NCBI GenBank assembly: GCA_029008615.1
Contig: JAQXJI010000007.1
Location: forward strand, 62,001 to 126,000
From: Elusimicrobiota bacterium
GTDB lineage: Bacteria; Elusimicrobiota; Elusimicrobia; Elusimicrobiales; Elusimicrobiaceae
Reading direction: 5' to 3'
DNA: 64,000 nucleotides
In this document: one piece after another, positions 40,532 through 51,543 of the stretch
Layout of the letters: the number at the start of each line of letters is the position of its first letter
How positions within the stretch are numbered: position 1 is the first letter of the stretch
Made by a program: the position numbers and the translations under genes
Notes under the pieces: model-generated
Told to the model about the DNA's origin: nothing
Databases searched by the model: none
Seen by the model: the letters and a program-made list of their open reading frames with translations, nothing else

Positions 40532-43117
40532 ATGCTTACTTATATAGTTGATAAATTAATCGGTACAAAAAGCGAAAGACAATTAAAAAAATACTATCCG
40601 GTTGTAAACAAAATCAATGAGCTGGAAAAAACTTTTTCCCCTTTAACAGACGCCCAACTGAAAGAAAAAACGTCCGAATTTAAAGAACGCTTAAACAAAG
40701 GCGAAACTTTGGATGATATCCTCCCCGAGGCTTTCGCTTTGGTAAGGGAAGCGGCTAAAAGGGTTTTGGGCCTTAGGCATTATGACGTACAACTTTTGGG
40801 CGGGATGGTTTTGCATAATGGCAAAATCGCCGAAATGCGCACCGGAGAAGGTAAAACTTTGGTGGCGACATTGCCCTCTTACCTCAACGCTTTGACGGGC
40901 AAGGGCGTGCACGTCGTTACCGTAAACGACTATTTGGCCAAACGCGACAGACAATGGATGGGCCCGGTACACGAATTCTTGGGCTTAAGCGTAGGCTATA
41001 TCAGCCACGATATGGACAATGCCGAACGCCGCGAAATGTATTTAAAAGATATAACTTATGTAACCAATAACGAGCTTGGTTTTGATTATCTGCGTGATAA
41101 TATGGTTATCCGCGCCGGGGACAGAGTTCAGCGCAAACTTAATTATTGTATAGTTGACGAAGTGGACTCAATACTTATTGACGAGGCCAGAACTCCGCTT
41201 ATCATTTCCGGCCCGTCCGACCAAAAGACCGATAAGTATTATATCGTCAACAGAATGGTGCCTTCCCTTAAAATCCGCAAAATTACGGAAAAGGACGAAG
41301 TAAACGCCAAATACGCAGGGGAAGACCTTTCCAAAGGCTATGACGCTTTAATTGACGAAAAGAATCATACCGTTACGCTTACTGACGAAGGCGTCGCCAA
41401 AGCCGAAAAAATGCTCGGAGTGCCCAATTTATATAACGATGTGGAATCCGAATGGGTGCACCACATTAATCAGGCTTTAAGGGCGCATCATCTGTATGAG
41501 AAAGACGTCCATTACGTAATTAAAGACGGCGAAGTTATTATCGTGGACGAGTTTACCGGACGCCTTATGCCCGGCAGACGCTGGTCCGACGGTTTGCACC
41601 AAGCCGTTGAAGCCAAAGAGCATTTGCCGATAAAAGAAGAAAATCAAACTTTGGCAACGATTACGTTCCAGAACTTTTTTAAACTTTACAATAAACTTTC
41701 CGGTATGACGGGTACGGCTATGACGGAAGCCAACGAATTTTGGACGATTTATAAATTGGACGTCGTCGAAATTCCTTCCAACAAACCTTGTTTAAGAAAG
41801 GATGACCCGGACATAATTTATAAAACCGAACGCGAAAAATTCAACGCCGTCATAGAAGACGTGGAACAGCTTTGGCGCAAAGGTTTGCCGGTGCTGGTGG
41901 GTACGCGCTCGATAGAAAAGTCGGAAAAACTTTCTGAGCTTTTAAGAAAGCGCGGCATTCCCCATAAAGTTTTAAACGCCAAATATCACGAAATGGAAGC
42001 ACAAATAATCAGCCAGGCCGGACGCAAAGGCGCGGTAACGATAGCCACCAATATGGCCGGGCGCGGTACGGATATAGTTTTGGGCGGCAATCCCTGTGAT
42101 AAAGCCGAACAGGAATATGTGGCCGAGCACGGCGGGCTTACCGTAATAGGCACGGAACGCCACGAAAGCAGACGTATAGATAATCAGCTTCGCGGACGCT
42201 GTGCAAGGCAGGGCGATAAAGGCTCAAGCAGATTTTACGTCGCTTTGGATGACGAACTTATGCGCCTTTTCGGCAGCGAGCGCATAGCTTCGGTAATGAC
42301 GACTTTGGGTATGAAAGACGGCGAGAGCATTAAATCCCGCATAATTTCCAAGCAGATAGAAGGCGCGCAGAGGCGCGTTGAAGGCCATAACTTTGACATA
42401 AGAAAACACCTTTTGGATTATGATAAAGTAATGAATCAGCAAAGAACGGCCGTCTATAATTTAAGGAACGCCATTTTGGACGGAGCCAACTTCAGCGAGC
42501 GCATTAATCAAATGATTGAAGAAACCGCGGAGGAACTGTTCTGCCAATTCTTTAATCATCATCATCCCAAGCAGTCCGATTTTTCCGGGTTAAACGCCGT
42601 ATTTAAAAGACGCTTTACTTTGGATTTGGACTTGTCTGCGGAAAATACGCTCGGCAAGAACGAAAAAGTTATTTTGGAAGACATAATCTCCAAAATCAAA
42701 GAGGTTTATACGCAAAGGGCAAATTACTTCCTTGAGCAGGGCATTTTGTTTGACGAGATTGAACGTATGCTTCTTTTACAGCTTTTGGACCAAAGTTGGA
42801 AACAGCACCTTTACGAACTTGATCAGCTTCAGAAAAGCGTAGGCCTTAGGGCTTACGGGCAGAAAGATCCGCTTATTGAATATCAGAAAGAGTCTTTTAA
42901 CCTTTATCAAAATATGATGACAAGGGTGAGAGATTTGTTTGTGGATTATATCTTCCGCTTGCAGCTTCCTCCGCAAAGAAGGCAGCCGGTTGTAAAGCAA
43001 GCGGCGGCCGAAGAACAAAACGGCTCAACGCCCGCGCAGGAACCGCATAAAATCGGCAGGAATGATTTGTGTCCTTGCGGCAGCGGGAAAAAATATAAAA
43101 AATGCTGCGGAAAATAA
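40532..43117 (+). CDS. secA: Preprotein translocase ATPase SecA
   Basis: MRTGEGKTLVATLPSYLNAL; VDEVDSILIDEARTPLIISGP; ATNMAGRGTDIVLGGN; C-terminal zinc motif [17 protein letters not shown]. Confidence 0.99.
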   Translation: MLTYIVDKLIGTKSERQLKKYYPVVNKINELEKTFSPLTDAQLKEKTSEFKERLNKGETLDDILPEAFALVREAAKRVLGLRHYDVQLLGGMVLHNGKIAEMRTGEGKTLVATLPSYLNALTGKGVHVVTVNDYLAKRDRQWMGPVHEFLGLSVGYISHDMDNAERREMYLKDITYVTNNELGFDYLRDNMVIRAGDRVQRKLNYCIVDEVDSILIDEARTPLIISGPSDQKTDKYYIVNRMVPSLKIRKITEKDEVNAKYAGEDLSKGYDALIDEKNHTVTLTDEGVAKAEKMLGVPNLYNDVESEWVHHINQALRAHHLYEKDVHYVIKDGEVIIVDEFTGRLMPGRRWSDGLHQAVEAKEHLPIKEENQTLATITFQNFFKLYNKLSGMTGTAMTEANEFWTIYKLDVVEIPSNKPCLRKDDPDIIYKTEREKFNAVIEDVEQLWRKGLPVLVGTRSIEKSEKLSELLRKRGIPHKVLNAKYHEMEAQIISQAGRKGAVTIATNMAGRGTDIVLGGNPCDKAEQEYVAEHGGLTVIGTERHESRRIDNQLRGRCARQGDKGSSRFYVALDDELMRLFGSERIASVMTTLGMKDGESIKSRIISKQIEGAQRRVEGHNFDIRKHLLDYDKVMNQQRTAVYNLRNAILDGANFSERINQMIEETAEELFCQFFNHHHPKQSDFSGLNAVFKRRFTLDLDLSAENTLGKNEKVILEDIISKIKEVYTQRANYFLEQGILFDEIERMLLLQLLDQSWKQHLYELDQLQKSVGLRAYGQKDPLIEYQKESFNLYQNMMTRVRDLFVDYIFRLQLPPQRRQPVVKQAAAEEQNGSTPAQEPHKIGRNDLCPCGSGKKYKKCCGK

Positions 43118-45072
43118 ACTTTAAGTCTTTGACGGAAAAAGCCAAAGGGTTTTTTAAAAAAGGCGAAGCAGGCAAACGCCCTGATGTCCCCGCCGCGTCT
43201 TCCGCGCCGGTAAAACCGGCGGAAGCAAGCGGAGTTAAAGATACCGCTTCTCCGGCGCAAACGGGGCGTGCGGATAATACCGTCGCCGGTATGATACCTA
43301 AAGACGATATGTACGGCGCGCCGCCGACGCATAGTTCCCTTAAAGTAAAAGAGGAAGATTTTTTTGTCGGCAATAGTTCCGATTTTCTTAAACCGATATC
43401 GGAAGAGGACGTTGAGGACATTGACCTTAAGCCTTTGGGTGAAGAACATCCCGATATTATCAAAGCCGATAAAAAAATATTGGTTGTTCAGTTGTTTAAA
43501 GATTTGTTTTCCGGCATTGTCGTTGCGCTTTGCGCCGTAGCCTGCGGTCTTTTGTTGGCCGAAAGCTATATAACCAAGGCCGCTCCGGTTTACGCTTGGC
43601 TGGCTTTCATTCCTTTTACAATAGCGATTTTTAATATAAGAAGCGCATTTTTCAGCCTTATATTCGGTTGGCTTACCGGCGGGATATTTTACTTCGTAAC
43701 GCTTAATTGGATTTCGCTTACGGTTATGGAAGGAACCGGCAATCACGGCTTGGCTATGACGGCGCTTACCGCGCTTTCTTCGGTGCTTGCATTGCAGTTT
43801 GCTTTATTTTCCTTTGGCTCTTATTATCTTAAGAGGATTCCTTTTGCCTGGCCTTTTGCAGCGGCCTGCCTTTGGGTCGGCCTGGAAATCGTACATCAGT
43901 TGATAGCTTTGAAGTTTATGGCGTTCCCTTGGTTTGTACTGGGCTATACGCAGTTTAATTTCATTTATCTTATCCAAATAAGTTCTTACACCGGCGTTTA
44001 CGGCGTAAGTTTTATGGTGGCGTTTACCTCTTTGGTTTGCGGCTTTTTGGTTTTGAAAATGAACCGCGTCCTTAAAATGTTTTATTTTACTTTGGCCTTC
44101 TGCCTTATGTTGTTTGTTTTGAGTTTCGGGCATAAAGTTATTAAAGAACAGCTTAATTATATTCAGGCTTCGCCCCATACTTTGCGCGTGGCCTTAATGC
44201 AGCCCTATACTCATAAACTGCATATTGAGGGCCGTTACGAGGATGTTGTTTTTACCATAGCGGGCCAGCTGGAAGCTTTAAAGAATAAAAACGCTTCTTT
44301 CATCATTTGGCCGGAAAGTTCCCTGCCGGGCGATTTGCTTCAAAACGAATATATGGATTATATTAAAGAGCAAAGTGCGGAGCTTAAAGCTTGGCAGCTC
44401 TTCGGCGGGACGGAAGACGCCGACGAAGAGCAATACGTCGCGGCGGTTTTGGTAAACGAAACGGGTGTAACCGACGATTACAAGAAGACCAAACTTGTAC
44501 CCTTTGGGGAATTTTTGCCCTTTAAATTTTTACTCGGCGGTTTTTACGAGAGCAACGGAATAACGTCGCTTACAGGTGTTTTTACGCCTGGCACGGAACC
44601 GGGCAAAACTCTTAAAATAAACGTGCCCGCTCAAGGAAAGGCTAAAAAGGAAGAATTTACTTTCGGCACGGAGATTTGTTTTGAGTCCATTTTCCCTTCA
44701 ATATACAGGGCTCAGGCCGAGAACGGTGCGGAGTTCTTTGTTAATATTTCAAATGACGGGTGGTTCTTGGAAAGCGCTGCGCCTTATCAGCATTTACGGG
44801 CCAATGTATTCAGAGCGGTGGAAAACCGCCGCCCGCTGCTGCGTTCCACTAATACGGGCATTTCGGCGTGGATAGACAGCCTCGGCAAAATCCGCTTTGA
44901 AACCGGCCTTAACAAGCAGGAAAGTTCCGTTTTCAACTTTGTTTTTAAAGACAGAGATACAAAAACTTTCTATACTTTGCACGGCGATGTTTTTGCCTAC
45001 GGTTGTTTGGCTTTTGCGGCGGCTTTGGTAATTTTCGGTATGGTATTTTTGAGCGTAAGAAATGAGTATTGA
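43102..45072 (+). CDS. lnt: Apolipoprotein N-acyltransferase with a ~120-aa N-terminal extension
   Basis: TM bundle plus nitrilase domain ([42 protein letters not shown]); overlaps secA by 16 bp. Confidence 0.92.
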   Translation: MLRKINFKSLTEKAKGFFKKGEAGKRPDVPAASSAPVKPAEASGVKDTASPAQTGRADNTVAGMIPKDDMYGAPPTHSSLKVKEEDFFVGNSSDFLKPISEEDVEDIDLKPLGEEHPDIIKADKKILVVQLFKDLFSGIVVALCAVACGLLLAESYITKAAPVYAWLAFIPFTIAIFNIRSAFFSLIFGWLTGGIFYFVTLNWISLTVMEGTGNHGLAMTALTALSSVLALQFALFSFGSYYLKRIPFAWPFAAACLWVGLEIVHQLIALKFMAFPWFVLGYTQFNFIYLIQISSYTGVYGVSFMVAFTSLVCGFLVLKMNRVLKMFYFTLAFCLMLFVLSFGHKVIKEQLNYIQASPHTLRVALMQPYTHKLHIEGRYEDVVFTIAGQLEALKNKNASFIIWPESSLPGDLLQNEYMDYIKEQSAELKAWQLFGGTEDADEEQYVAAVLVNETGVTDDYKKTKLVPFGEFLPFKFLLGGFYESNGITSLTGVFTPGTEPGKTLKINVPAQGKAKKEEFTFGTEICFESIFPSIYRAQAENGAEFFVNISNDGWFLESAAPYQHLRANVFRAVENRRPLLRSTNTGISAWIDSLGKIRFETGLNKQESSVFNFVFKDRDTKTFYTLHGDVFAYGCLAFAAALVIFGMVFLSVRNEY

Positions 45073-46171
45073 AACTAAAGATTTGCAGCAGCTTTCCGCG
45101 GATATCGCGCAAAGGCTTGATAAACTTTTTGAAATCCAGCACATAACGAAAAAGCGGGATATCCTTAAAGAAAAGGAAGCCCTTAGCTCCGCACCGGATT
45201 TTTGGAATGACGCGGACAAAGCCAAAGCCGTTTCAAAGGAAATAGATTCGCTTAAAAGCGATATAGAAGCTTACACTTCTATGCGCGCGCGTTTGGAAGA
45301 CGCTGAAACTTTGCTTGCTTTGGCGGTGGAAATGGCCGACGAAGGCGAACTGACCAATGTTGAAACCGCGCTTAAATCTTTGGACGAAACTTTGAAATCG
45401 GCCGAGTTTAAAACCAAACTTTCCAGGCCGGAAGACAAATTAAACGCCATAGTCAGCATACACGCCGGCGCAGGCGGAACGGAATCCTGCGATTGGGCAG
45501 ATATGTTGTTAAGAATGTATACCCGTTGGGCCGAACAGCATAATTTTAAAGTTCACATAACGGATATTTTACCGGGTGAAGAGGCCGGAGTAAAAAACGT
45601 AACTTTGTTTATAGAAGGCCCTTACGCTTACGGCTTTTTAAAAAGCGAAAACGGCGTACACAGGCTAGTGAGAATTTCCCCTTTTGACGCCAACAGCCGC
45701 AGGCATACCTCGTTTGCTTCTTTGGACATACTGCCCGATATCGAAGACGAAATCAATATAGAAATTTTGGATAAAGATATAGAAGTAACCACCTGCCGCA
45801 GCGGCGGTGCGGGCGGCCAGAACGTCAATAAGGTGGAAACAGCCGTGCGCATTTTGCACAAACCTACGGGGATAGTCGTCGCCTGCCAGGTTGAGCGTTC
45901 CCAACTGCAAAACAAAACGCGCGCTATGAAAATGCTTAAAGCCAAGTTGTACGAAATGGAACTCGATAAAAAACGCTCGGAAATGGAACGCCATTACAGC
46001 GAAAAGGGCGATATCGCTTGGGGCCATCAGATACGCTCCTATGTGTTTATGCCTTATCAGCTTGTAAAAGATTTGCGGACGGGTTATGAAACTTCCAATA
46101 TCCAAGGCGTTATGGACGGCGATTTGGACTCTTTTATGCAGGCTTATCTTGATTATAAAGCCGGTGCTTAA
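45062..46171 (+). CDS. prfB: Peptide chain release factor 2 (single uninterrupted ORF)
   Basis: [54 protein letters not shown]. Confidence 0.96.
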   Translation: MSIETKDLQQLSADIAQRLDKLFEIQHITKKRDILKEKEALSSAPDFWNDADKAKAVSKEIDSLKSDIEAYTSMRARLEDAETLLALAVEMADEGELTNVETALKSLDETLKSAEFKTKLSRPEDKLNAIVSIHAGAGGTESCDWADMLLRMYTRWAEQHNFKVHITDILPGEEAGVKNVTLFIEGPYAYGFLKSENGVHRLVRISPFDANSRRHTSFASLDILPDIEDEINIEILDKDIEVTTCRSGGAGGQNVNKVETAVRILHKPTGIVVACQVERSQLQNKTRAMKMLKAKLYEMELDKKRSEMERHYSEKGDIAWGHQIRSYVFMPYQLVKDLRTGYETSNIQGVMDGDLDSFMQAYLDYKAGA

Positions 46172-47256
46172 TGCTTGGTCTTTATATACATATTCCTTTT
46201 TGCGTCAGCAAATGTTTTTATTGCGATTTCGCTTCCTATCCCGGCAAAACCGCTTTGATAACTCCTTACCTAAAAGCTTTGGAAAAAGAATCCGGCCTTT
46301 ACCGGCTTAAAACAAAACCGCAAACCGTTTATATAGGCGGCGGTACGCCCAGCATTTTAAGCGCGGAACAAATAAAATTTTTGCTTGATTTTATCAATGC
46401 GAAGTACGGCGGCGGTTTTAAAGAATTTACTTTTGAATGCAATCCGGAAAGCGTAAACGAAGAAAAACTAAAAATTTTAAAAGAGGGCGGAGTTAACCGC
46501 ATAAGTTTGGGGCTTCAAAGTTTTAATGACGCGGAACTTAAGCTTATAGGCCGCGCGCACAATAAGGCCGATTTTATAAAAGCATATTCTCTTGTCGTTA
46601 AATATTTTGATAATATCAATATCGACTTGATAGCCGCTTTGCCAGGACAGACAAAAGAAAGTTTTTTAAGCGGGCTGAAAGCCGTTTTGGATTTTAAGCC
46701 GAGGCACATTTCCCTCTACGGTTTGCAGGTTGAAGAAGGTACGCCGCTTTTTCGGCAAGGCTATTCTTACGACGACGCTTTTTATGTGGAGCTACTGGAG
46801 AGCGCGTATAAAATTTTAACCGCTTGCGGTTTTGAACAGTATGAAATTTCCAATTACGCTATGCCCGGCGCGGAAAGCTTGCATAATATAAATTATTGGC
46901 TTGGCGGAGAATATTTGGGCTTGGGTGCGGCCGCCGGCGGTTATTTGGGCGGAGAGAGATATGGAAACTTCCCCGGGATTGAAGAGTATATTTCTTCCGT
47001 AAACAAAGGGGAAAGGCCTCTTTCTTTTAAAGAAACACTTTGCGGTAAAGCAAAAACCGGGGAAAAAATAATGACGGCTTTCAGATACTTAAAAGGTTTT
47101 AAACCGGATTTGCAAATGTTAAAATATTTCGGTGCGGATTTTGACGATTTGCTTAAAGCCGGCCTTATAGAAAATGACGGCGAGAATTTAAAACTTTCCG
47201 CCAAAGGCAAATATTTTGCCAATCAGGTATTCAGCCGTTTTGTGGAGCCTTTTTAA
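46171..47256 (+). CDS. hemW: HemW-like radical SAM protein (coproporphyrinogen III oxidase family)
   Basis: YIHIPFCVSKCFYCDF (CxxxCxxC); YIGGGTPSIL; RISLGLQSFND. Confidence 0.93.
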   Translation: MLGLYIHIPFCVSKCFYCDFASYPGKTALITPYLKALEKESGLYRLKTKPQTVYIGGGTPSILSAEQIKFLLDFINAKYGGGFKEFTFECNPESVNEEKLKILKEGGVNRISLGLQSFNDAELKLIGRAHNKADFIKAYSLVVKYFDNINIDLIAALPGQTKESFLSGLKAVLDFKPRHISLYGLQVEEGTPLFRQGYSYDDAFYVELLESAYKILTACGFEQYEISNYAMPGAESLHNINYWLGGEYLGLGAAAGGYLGGERYGNFPGIEEYISSVNKGERPLSFKETLCGKAKTGEKIMTAFRYLKGFKPDLQMLKYFGADFDDLLKAGLIENDGENLKLSAKGKYFANQVFSRFVEPF

Positions 47257-47955
47257 ATGCGCGTAAAAGCTTATAAAACAGGGATTTTCAAAGAAAACGG
47301 GGATTTGCCCTCTTTCATAAAAAAACATCTTCCTTCGCTTAAAGAGGGCAGTATTATTGCGGTTTCCTCCAAAGTGGCAGGGCTTTGGGAAGGCCGCACC
47401 GCGGATTTGGCTCTTAAAGAAAAAATCATAAAAGAAAGCAGCGATTTTTATTTAAAGACTTCGCTTTGTTATTTTACAGTAAAAGACGGTATGGTTATGA
47501 CTAATGCCGGCGTTGACGAAAGCAATATAAAAGGCAAGCTTTCGCTTTTGCCGGAAGAACCTTATAAAACCGCCGCGCGCCTAAGAACCGCACTTAAAGA
47601 AATTTATAAAGTAAAAAAGCTCGGCGTGATTTTAACCGACAGTATGATACTGCCTTTAAGGGCGGGGGTGATTTCCGCCGCGGTGGGGTATGCCGGTTTT
47701 AAAGGCGTAAAAGATTACAGAGGAAAGGGAGATATCTTCGGCCGCAAACTTAAAATGACCCTTGTAGACGCCGCCGATACTTTGGCGGCTGCCGCCGGCC
47801 TTATGATGGGCGAAGGCAAAGAAAAAAGGCCCTTTGCCGTCATTGAAGACGCGCCCGTAATATTTGTTTCCGGACAAAAAAAAGGGGAAATAACTTATCC
47901 CCTTGAAGACGACCTTTATTATCCGTTTTTTAAACCTTTTTTTAAACGCAAATAA
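47257..47955 (+). CDS. Coenzyme F420-0:L-glutamate ligase-like (CofE superfamily) protein
   Basis: EGSIIAVSSKVAGLWEGR; NAGVDESNIKG; GVILTDSMILPLRAGVISAAVGYAGFKGVKDYRGKGDIFGRKLKMTLVDAADTLAAAAGLMMGEG. Confidence 0.8.
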   Translation: MRVKAYKTGIFKENGDLPSFIKKHLPSLKEGSIIAVSSKVAGLWEGRTADLALKEKIIKESSDFYLKTSLCYFTVKDGMVMTNAGVDESNIKGKLSLLPEEPYKTAARLRTALKEIYKVKKLGVILTDSMILPLRAGVISAAVGYAGFKGVKDYRGKGDIFGRKLKMTLVDAADTLAAAAGLMMGEGKEKRPFAVIEDAPVIFVSGQKKGEITYPLEDDLYYPFFKPFFKRK

Positions 47956-47956
47956 A

Positions 47957-48439
47957 TTATTTTTTATATTTTTCCACCAGTTCTTTTTCCACGGAAGCGG
48001 GCACGCAGTTTTTAAGCCGTCCGCCCAGGGAATAGGCTTCACGCACCATAGAGGAAGTCAGATAAGTGTATTTCGCGCTCGGCATTAAAAAGACGGTTTC
48101 CATTTCCCCGTTAAGTTCGCGGTTGGTATTTGCCAGGATAAATTCGTATTCCAAATCCGTCAAAGCGCGCAGGCCGCGTATGGCCACTTTGGCTTTTTTA
48201 AGCTTCATATAATCGGCCAGAAGTCCGTCAAAAAAATCTACTTTTACGTTTTTAAATTCCTGCGTATTTTCTTTTAAATGTTTTAAACGCTCTTCAACGC
48301 TGAAGACCGGTTTTTTGTTTTTATTGACGAGTATCGCGACGATGACTTCGTCAAAAATATCGGCCGCGCGGCGGATAATATCAAGATGTCCGTTTGTTAC
48401 AGGGTCGAAAGTTCCGGGGTATACGGCAATATTTTTCAT
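47957..48439 (-). CDS. coaD: Phosphopantetheine adenylyltransferase
   Basis: YPGTFDPVTNGHLDIIRRAADIFDEVIVAI; YLTSSMVREAYSLGG. Confidence 0.97.
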   Translation of the reverse strand: MKNIAVYPGTFDPVTNGHLDIIRRAADIFDEVIVAILVNKNKKPVFSVEERLKHLKENTQEFKNVKVDFFDGLLADYMKLKKAKVAIRGLRALTDLEYEFILANTNRELNGEMETVFLMPSAKYTYLTSSMVREAYSLGGRLKNCVPASVEKELVEKYKK

Positions 48440-48472
48440 AAAACACCTCTCTAACTTTATTATAATAATTCT

Positions 48473-49585
48473 ATGAATAAAAATCCTTTTCCAGATTCGG
48501 TTTATTTAAAAAGAACTTATCCGGCGGAGCCGGATTTCAGAGGGGAGTATTTCCGCGATCAAACCAAAATTATACATTCCCAGCCTTTTAGAAGGCTTAA
48601 AAGTAAGACGCAGGTTTTCGCCGCGCCCGGCAATGACCATATTTGCACGCGTATAGAACACGTTTTGCACGTTGCGACGATAGCCGTTTCAATATGTAAA
48701 GGATTAAACCAAACCGGCAACTGGAAACTGGATGAGGAACTGGCCTATTCCATAGGCCTTGCTCACGATTTGGGCCACGCGCCTTTCGGCCACGAAGGCG
48801 AAAGAGCGATAGCCAGCAAAATAGCTCCTGCAAATTTTATGCACGAATTAAACGGCTACCGTGTGGTGGAGCATCTTACCTGTTACGGGCGGGGGCTTAA
48901 CCTTACTTATGCTGTTAAAGACGGTATTATCTGCCACTGCGGAGAAGACTTCAACAACAACGCTTTAAAGCCGGGCCCGATTCCCAACGATTTGGAAGCC
49001 ATCAAAGACCGCCGGCACTTGCCTTCTACTTATGAGGGCTGTGTGGTGCGCCTTTCAGATAAAATAGCTTATTTGGGCCGCGATATTGAGGATGCCGTCC
49101 GCGCCAAAATAATAACTTACGCAGACGTACCCTCAATAATAAAAAAGGAACTGGGCGAAAACAACGGCGAAATTATAAATACCCTCGTGCTTGATTTGAC
49201 GCGCAATTCCGCCGATAAGGACAGTATAGGCTTTTCCCAAGAAAAGTTTGAGATTATGGGCGAACTTAAAAAGTTTAACTATAAACATATTTATAATCAT
49301 TCTTCCGTGGCGAAGCAAAAAGACGTGCTTACTTATGCTGTCGGCAAATTGTTTGATTATTACGAAGAACTTTTTGAAAAGTATTCTTTCGGCCCGGGTT
49401 ACGCCGCCGAACAGAAACAGGCCGCAAGAAGTTTTGGACATTATTTGGAATCAATGCGGCACATTTACGAGGGCAAAGCCGGGGTGAAAGTCATCGTTAC
49501 GGATTACATAGCCGGTATGACCGATTTTTACGCACAGGAATGCATAAAAGAGGCCCTTGGAATCAATCTGAATTTTAATTTTTAA
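48473..49585 (+). CDS. dgt: dGTPase-like HD phosphohydrolase
   Basis: QTKIIHSQPFRRLKSKTQVF; HVLHVATIA; GLAHDLGHAPFGHEGE. Confidence 0.93.
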   Translation: MNKNPFPDSVYLKRTYPAEPDFRGEYFRDQTKIIHSQPFRRLKSKTQVFAAPGNDHICTRIEHVLHVATIAVSICKGLNQTGNWKLDEELAYSIGLAHDLGHAPFGHEGERAIASKIAPANFMHELNGYRVVEHLTCYGRGLNLTYAVKDGIICHCGEDFNNNALKPGPIPNDLEAIKDRRHLPSTYEGCVVRLSDKIAYLGRDIEDAVRAKIITYADVPSIIKKELGENNGEIINTLVLDLTRNSADKDSIGFSQEKFEIMGELKKFNYKHIYNHSSVAKQKDVLTYAVGKLFDYYEELFEKYSFGPGYAAEQKQAARSFGHYLESMRHIYEGKAGVKVIVTDYIAGMTDFYAQECIKEALGINLNFNF

Positions 49586-49629
49586 CCGCTGATTCTTTTA
49601 TATATTGGGAAAACGGACGAAGCTGGAAA

Positions 49630-51543
49630 TCAGCTTCGTCCGAATTTGCGCGTTATTTCCTTCATTTCCAAAGTAATTAAAGTCGGCCTGCCGTGCGGGC
49701 AATGTAAAGCATCTTTGCACTTTTTCATATTGTTTAGTAAAGCTTCGGCCTGGACTTTTTCCAGCTTTTCCCCGGCTTTTATTGATTTTTTGCACGCCAT
49801 TGTAGATATCAGACAGTACTTAAGTTTATCGTCGGATTTGGCCGGGTCGCCGATAACGTCGGATAAAGAAATTATGAAATCTCTTATGCTTTCTTCTTTG
49901 AACTTAAGTAAATTCGGTACGGAGTTAATGCTGAGCGTGTTTGCGGAAAATCTTGATATCTCAAACCCCGTCAATTCTAAAACTTCGCTCCAGGCAAGCA
50001 CGGCTTCAAGCTTGCTTGCCGGCAGCCGTACGCTTACAGGGAACATCAAAGGCTGAACTTGCACCGCCGCATTTTCAATCTGAGCCCAATACTCTTCAAA
50101 ATAAATTCTTTCCTGCGCGGCGTGTTGGTCTATCAAAACCAAACCTTGAGGATTTTCAAATAACAGATAACTTTGCTGAAGCTGCCCCAAATAGGTGTAA
50201 GGGCCTTTAAACCATAAGGGGTCGCTCGGCTCGGATTGGGGTATAAGGGTTGGGCCTTCTTCCTGCGGGTTGTTTTTGTTCGTATAGGAAAATTCCGCGG
50301 CGTGATGCTCTTTTTCAATATCGTAAGAAGGGGGTTCCTCAAAATCCCTGGCTTGCATAGAAGGTTCGGCCTTGGGCGTAGCCACATTAAGAAAATCTAC
50401 GCCGCCGAAGCTTTGCGTCTTTGTCAAAAAATCTTCTTGAGCAATCGGCACAGGCGGGCAGGGAAAAGCGGACGCATCTTCAGCCGAAACGGGTTGACGG
50501 CTTGTTTTAATTTGCAAATTTTGGCTTTGAGAGTTTTTTAAAAGAGTATCGGCTATTTTTGAATAAACGAAATTAAATACCGCATTTTCCTGAATAAACT
50601 TAATATCCTTTTTTTGCGGATGTATGTTTACGTCAAACTCGCTCGGCGGAAGAGTCATATAAATTACGGCGGCGGGGTGTTTGTCTTTTTCCCGGTAAGG
50701 CTGATAGGCCTTATATAAAGCCTGCTGTAAAAGTTTGCAGGTTATGGGCCGCCTGTTGACGAAGAAAAATTGTCTGTCCCGCGCGGGGCTCAGCTTATCC
50801 GCCGGTGAAACAAAAGCCTTAAAACTAAATTGCGAGTCTTCAATGTAAATCAAATTTTTTACGATTTCTTCGCCTATGATTTTTCCAAGGCGGCTTCTCA
50901 GCCCGGCTTGGTCGTTTTTTTGCGAGGCGAGCGCATAAATTTTATTTCCGTCGGTTCTTACGTTAAAGGCCGTTTCGGGGTTTGCCATAGCGGCGTCTTC
51001 CGCGCAGGAAAGAAGATGGCTTCTTTCTACGGCGTCGGATTTTAAAAATTTTAGTCTGGCGGGAGTGTTAAAAAACAAATCGCGCACTTCCACCGTCGTG
51101 CCTTTTAAAGCGGGCGCGGGCGCTTGGTTTATCAGTTTGCCGCCTTCGGCTTGTATCATTGCGCCCTTTTTGCCTTCCACGCAGGAAGAAATCGTAATTT
51201 TGCTTATCGCCGCAATGGAGTACAAAGCTTCTCCCCTGAAGCCGAAAGTGTTTAAGCTGCCTAAATCCTCAAAATCCGTGATTTTGCTGGTTGAGTGACG
51301 CAAAAGGGCCGTAGGCAAATCTTCTTTCCCGATGCCTTGGCCGTTGTCGTTTACGCGGATAAGTTTTTTGCCCGCTTTTTCTATGTCAACATTAATAATT
51401 GTCGCGCCGGAATCCAGGCTGTTTTCCAACAGTTCCTTTAAGACGCCGCTCGGGCGTTCTATCACTTCCCCCGCGGCGATTTTTCCTGCGGTTTTCTGGT
51501 CAAGCAGCTTAATGCGTTTCACTCTTCTAACCTCTTTTTCCAT
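49630..51543 (-). CDS. mutL: DNA mismatch repair protein MutL
   Basis: IAAGEVIERPSGVLKELLENSLDSGAT; GFRGEALYSIAAIS; C-terminal DQHAAQERIYFEE and CPHGRPT. Confidence 0.97.
   Translation of the reverse strand: MEKEVRRVKRIKLLDQKTAGKIAAGEVIERPSGVLKELLENSLDSGATIINVDIEKAGKKLIRVNDNGQGIGKEDLPTALLRHSTSKITDFEDLGSLNTFGFRGEALYSIAAISKITISSCVEGKKGAMIQAEGGKLINQAPAPALKGTTVEVRDLFFNTPARLKFLKSDAVERSHLLSCAEDAAMANPETAFNVRTDGNKIYALASQKNDQAGLRSRLGKIIGEEIVKNLIYIEDSQFSFKAFVSPADKLSPARDRQFFFVNRRPITCKLLQQALYKAYQPYREKDKHPAAVIYMTLPPSEFDVNIHPQKKDIKFIQENAVFNFVYSKIADTLLKNSQSQNLQIKTSRQPVSAEDASAFPCPPVPIAQEDFLTKTQSFGGVDFLNVATPKAEPSMQARDFEEPPSYDIEKEHHAAEFSYTNKNNPQEEGPTLIPQSEPSDPLWFKGPYTYLGQLQQSYLLFENPQGLVLIDQHAAQERIYFEEYWAQIENAAVQVQPLMFPVSVRLPASKLEAVLAWSEVLELTGFEISRFSANTLSINSVPNLLKFKEESIRDFIISLSDVIGDPAKSDDKLKYCLISTMACKKSIKAGEKLEKVQAEALLNNMKKCKDALHCPHGRPTLITLEMKEITRKFGRS

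Noticed and set aside
42946-43746. 266-aa minus-strand ORF across secA/lnt
   Set aside because: Arg/Phe/Tyr-rich shadow translation opposite two well-supported genes.
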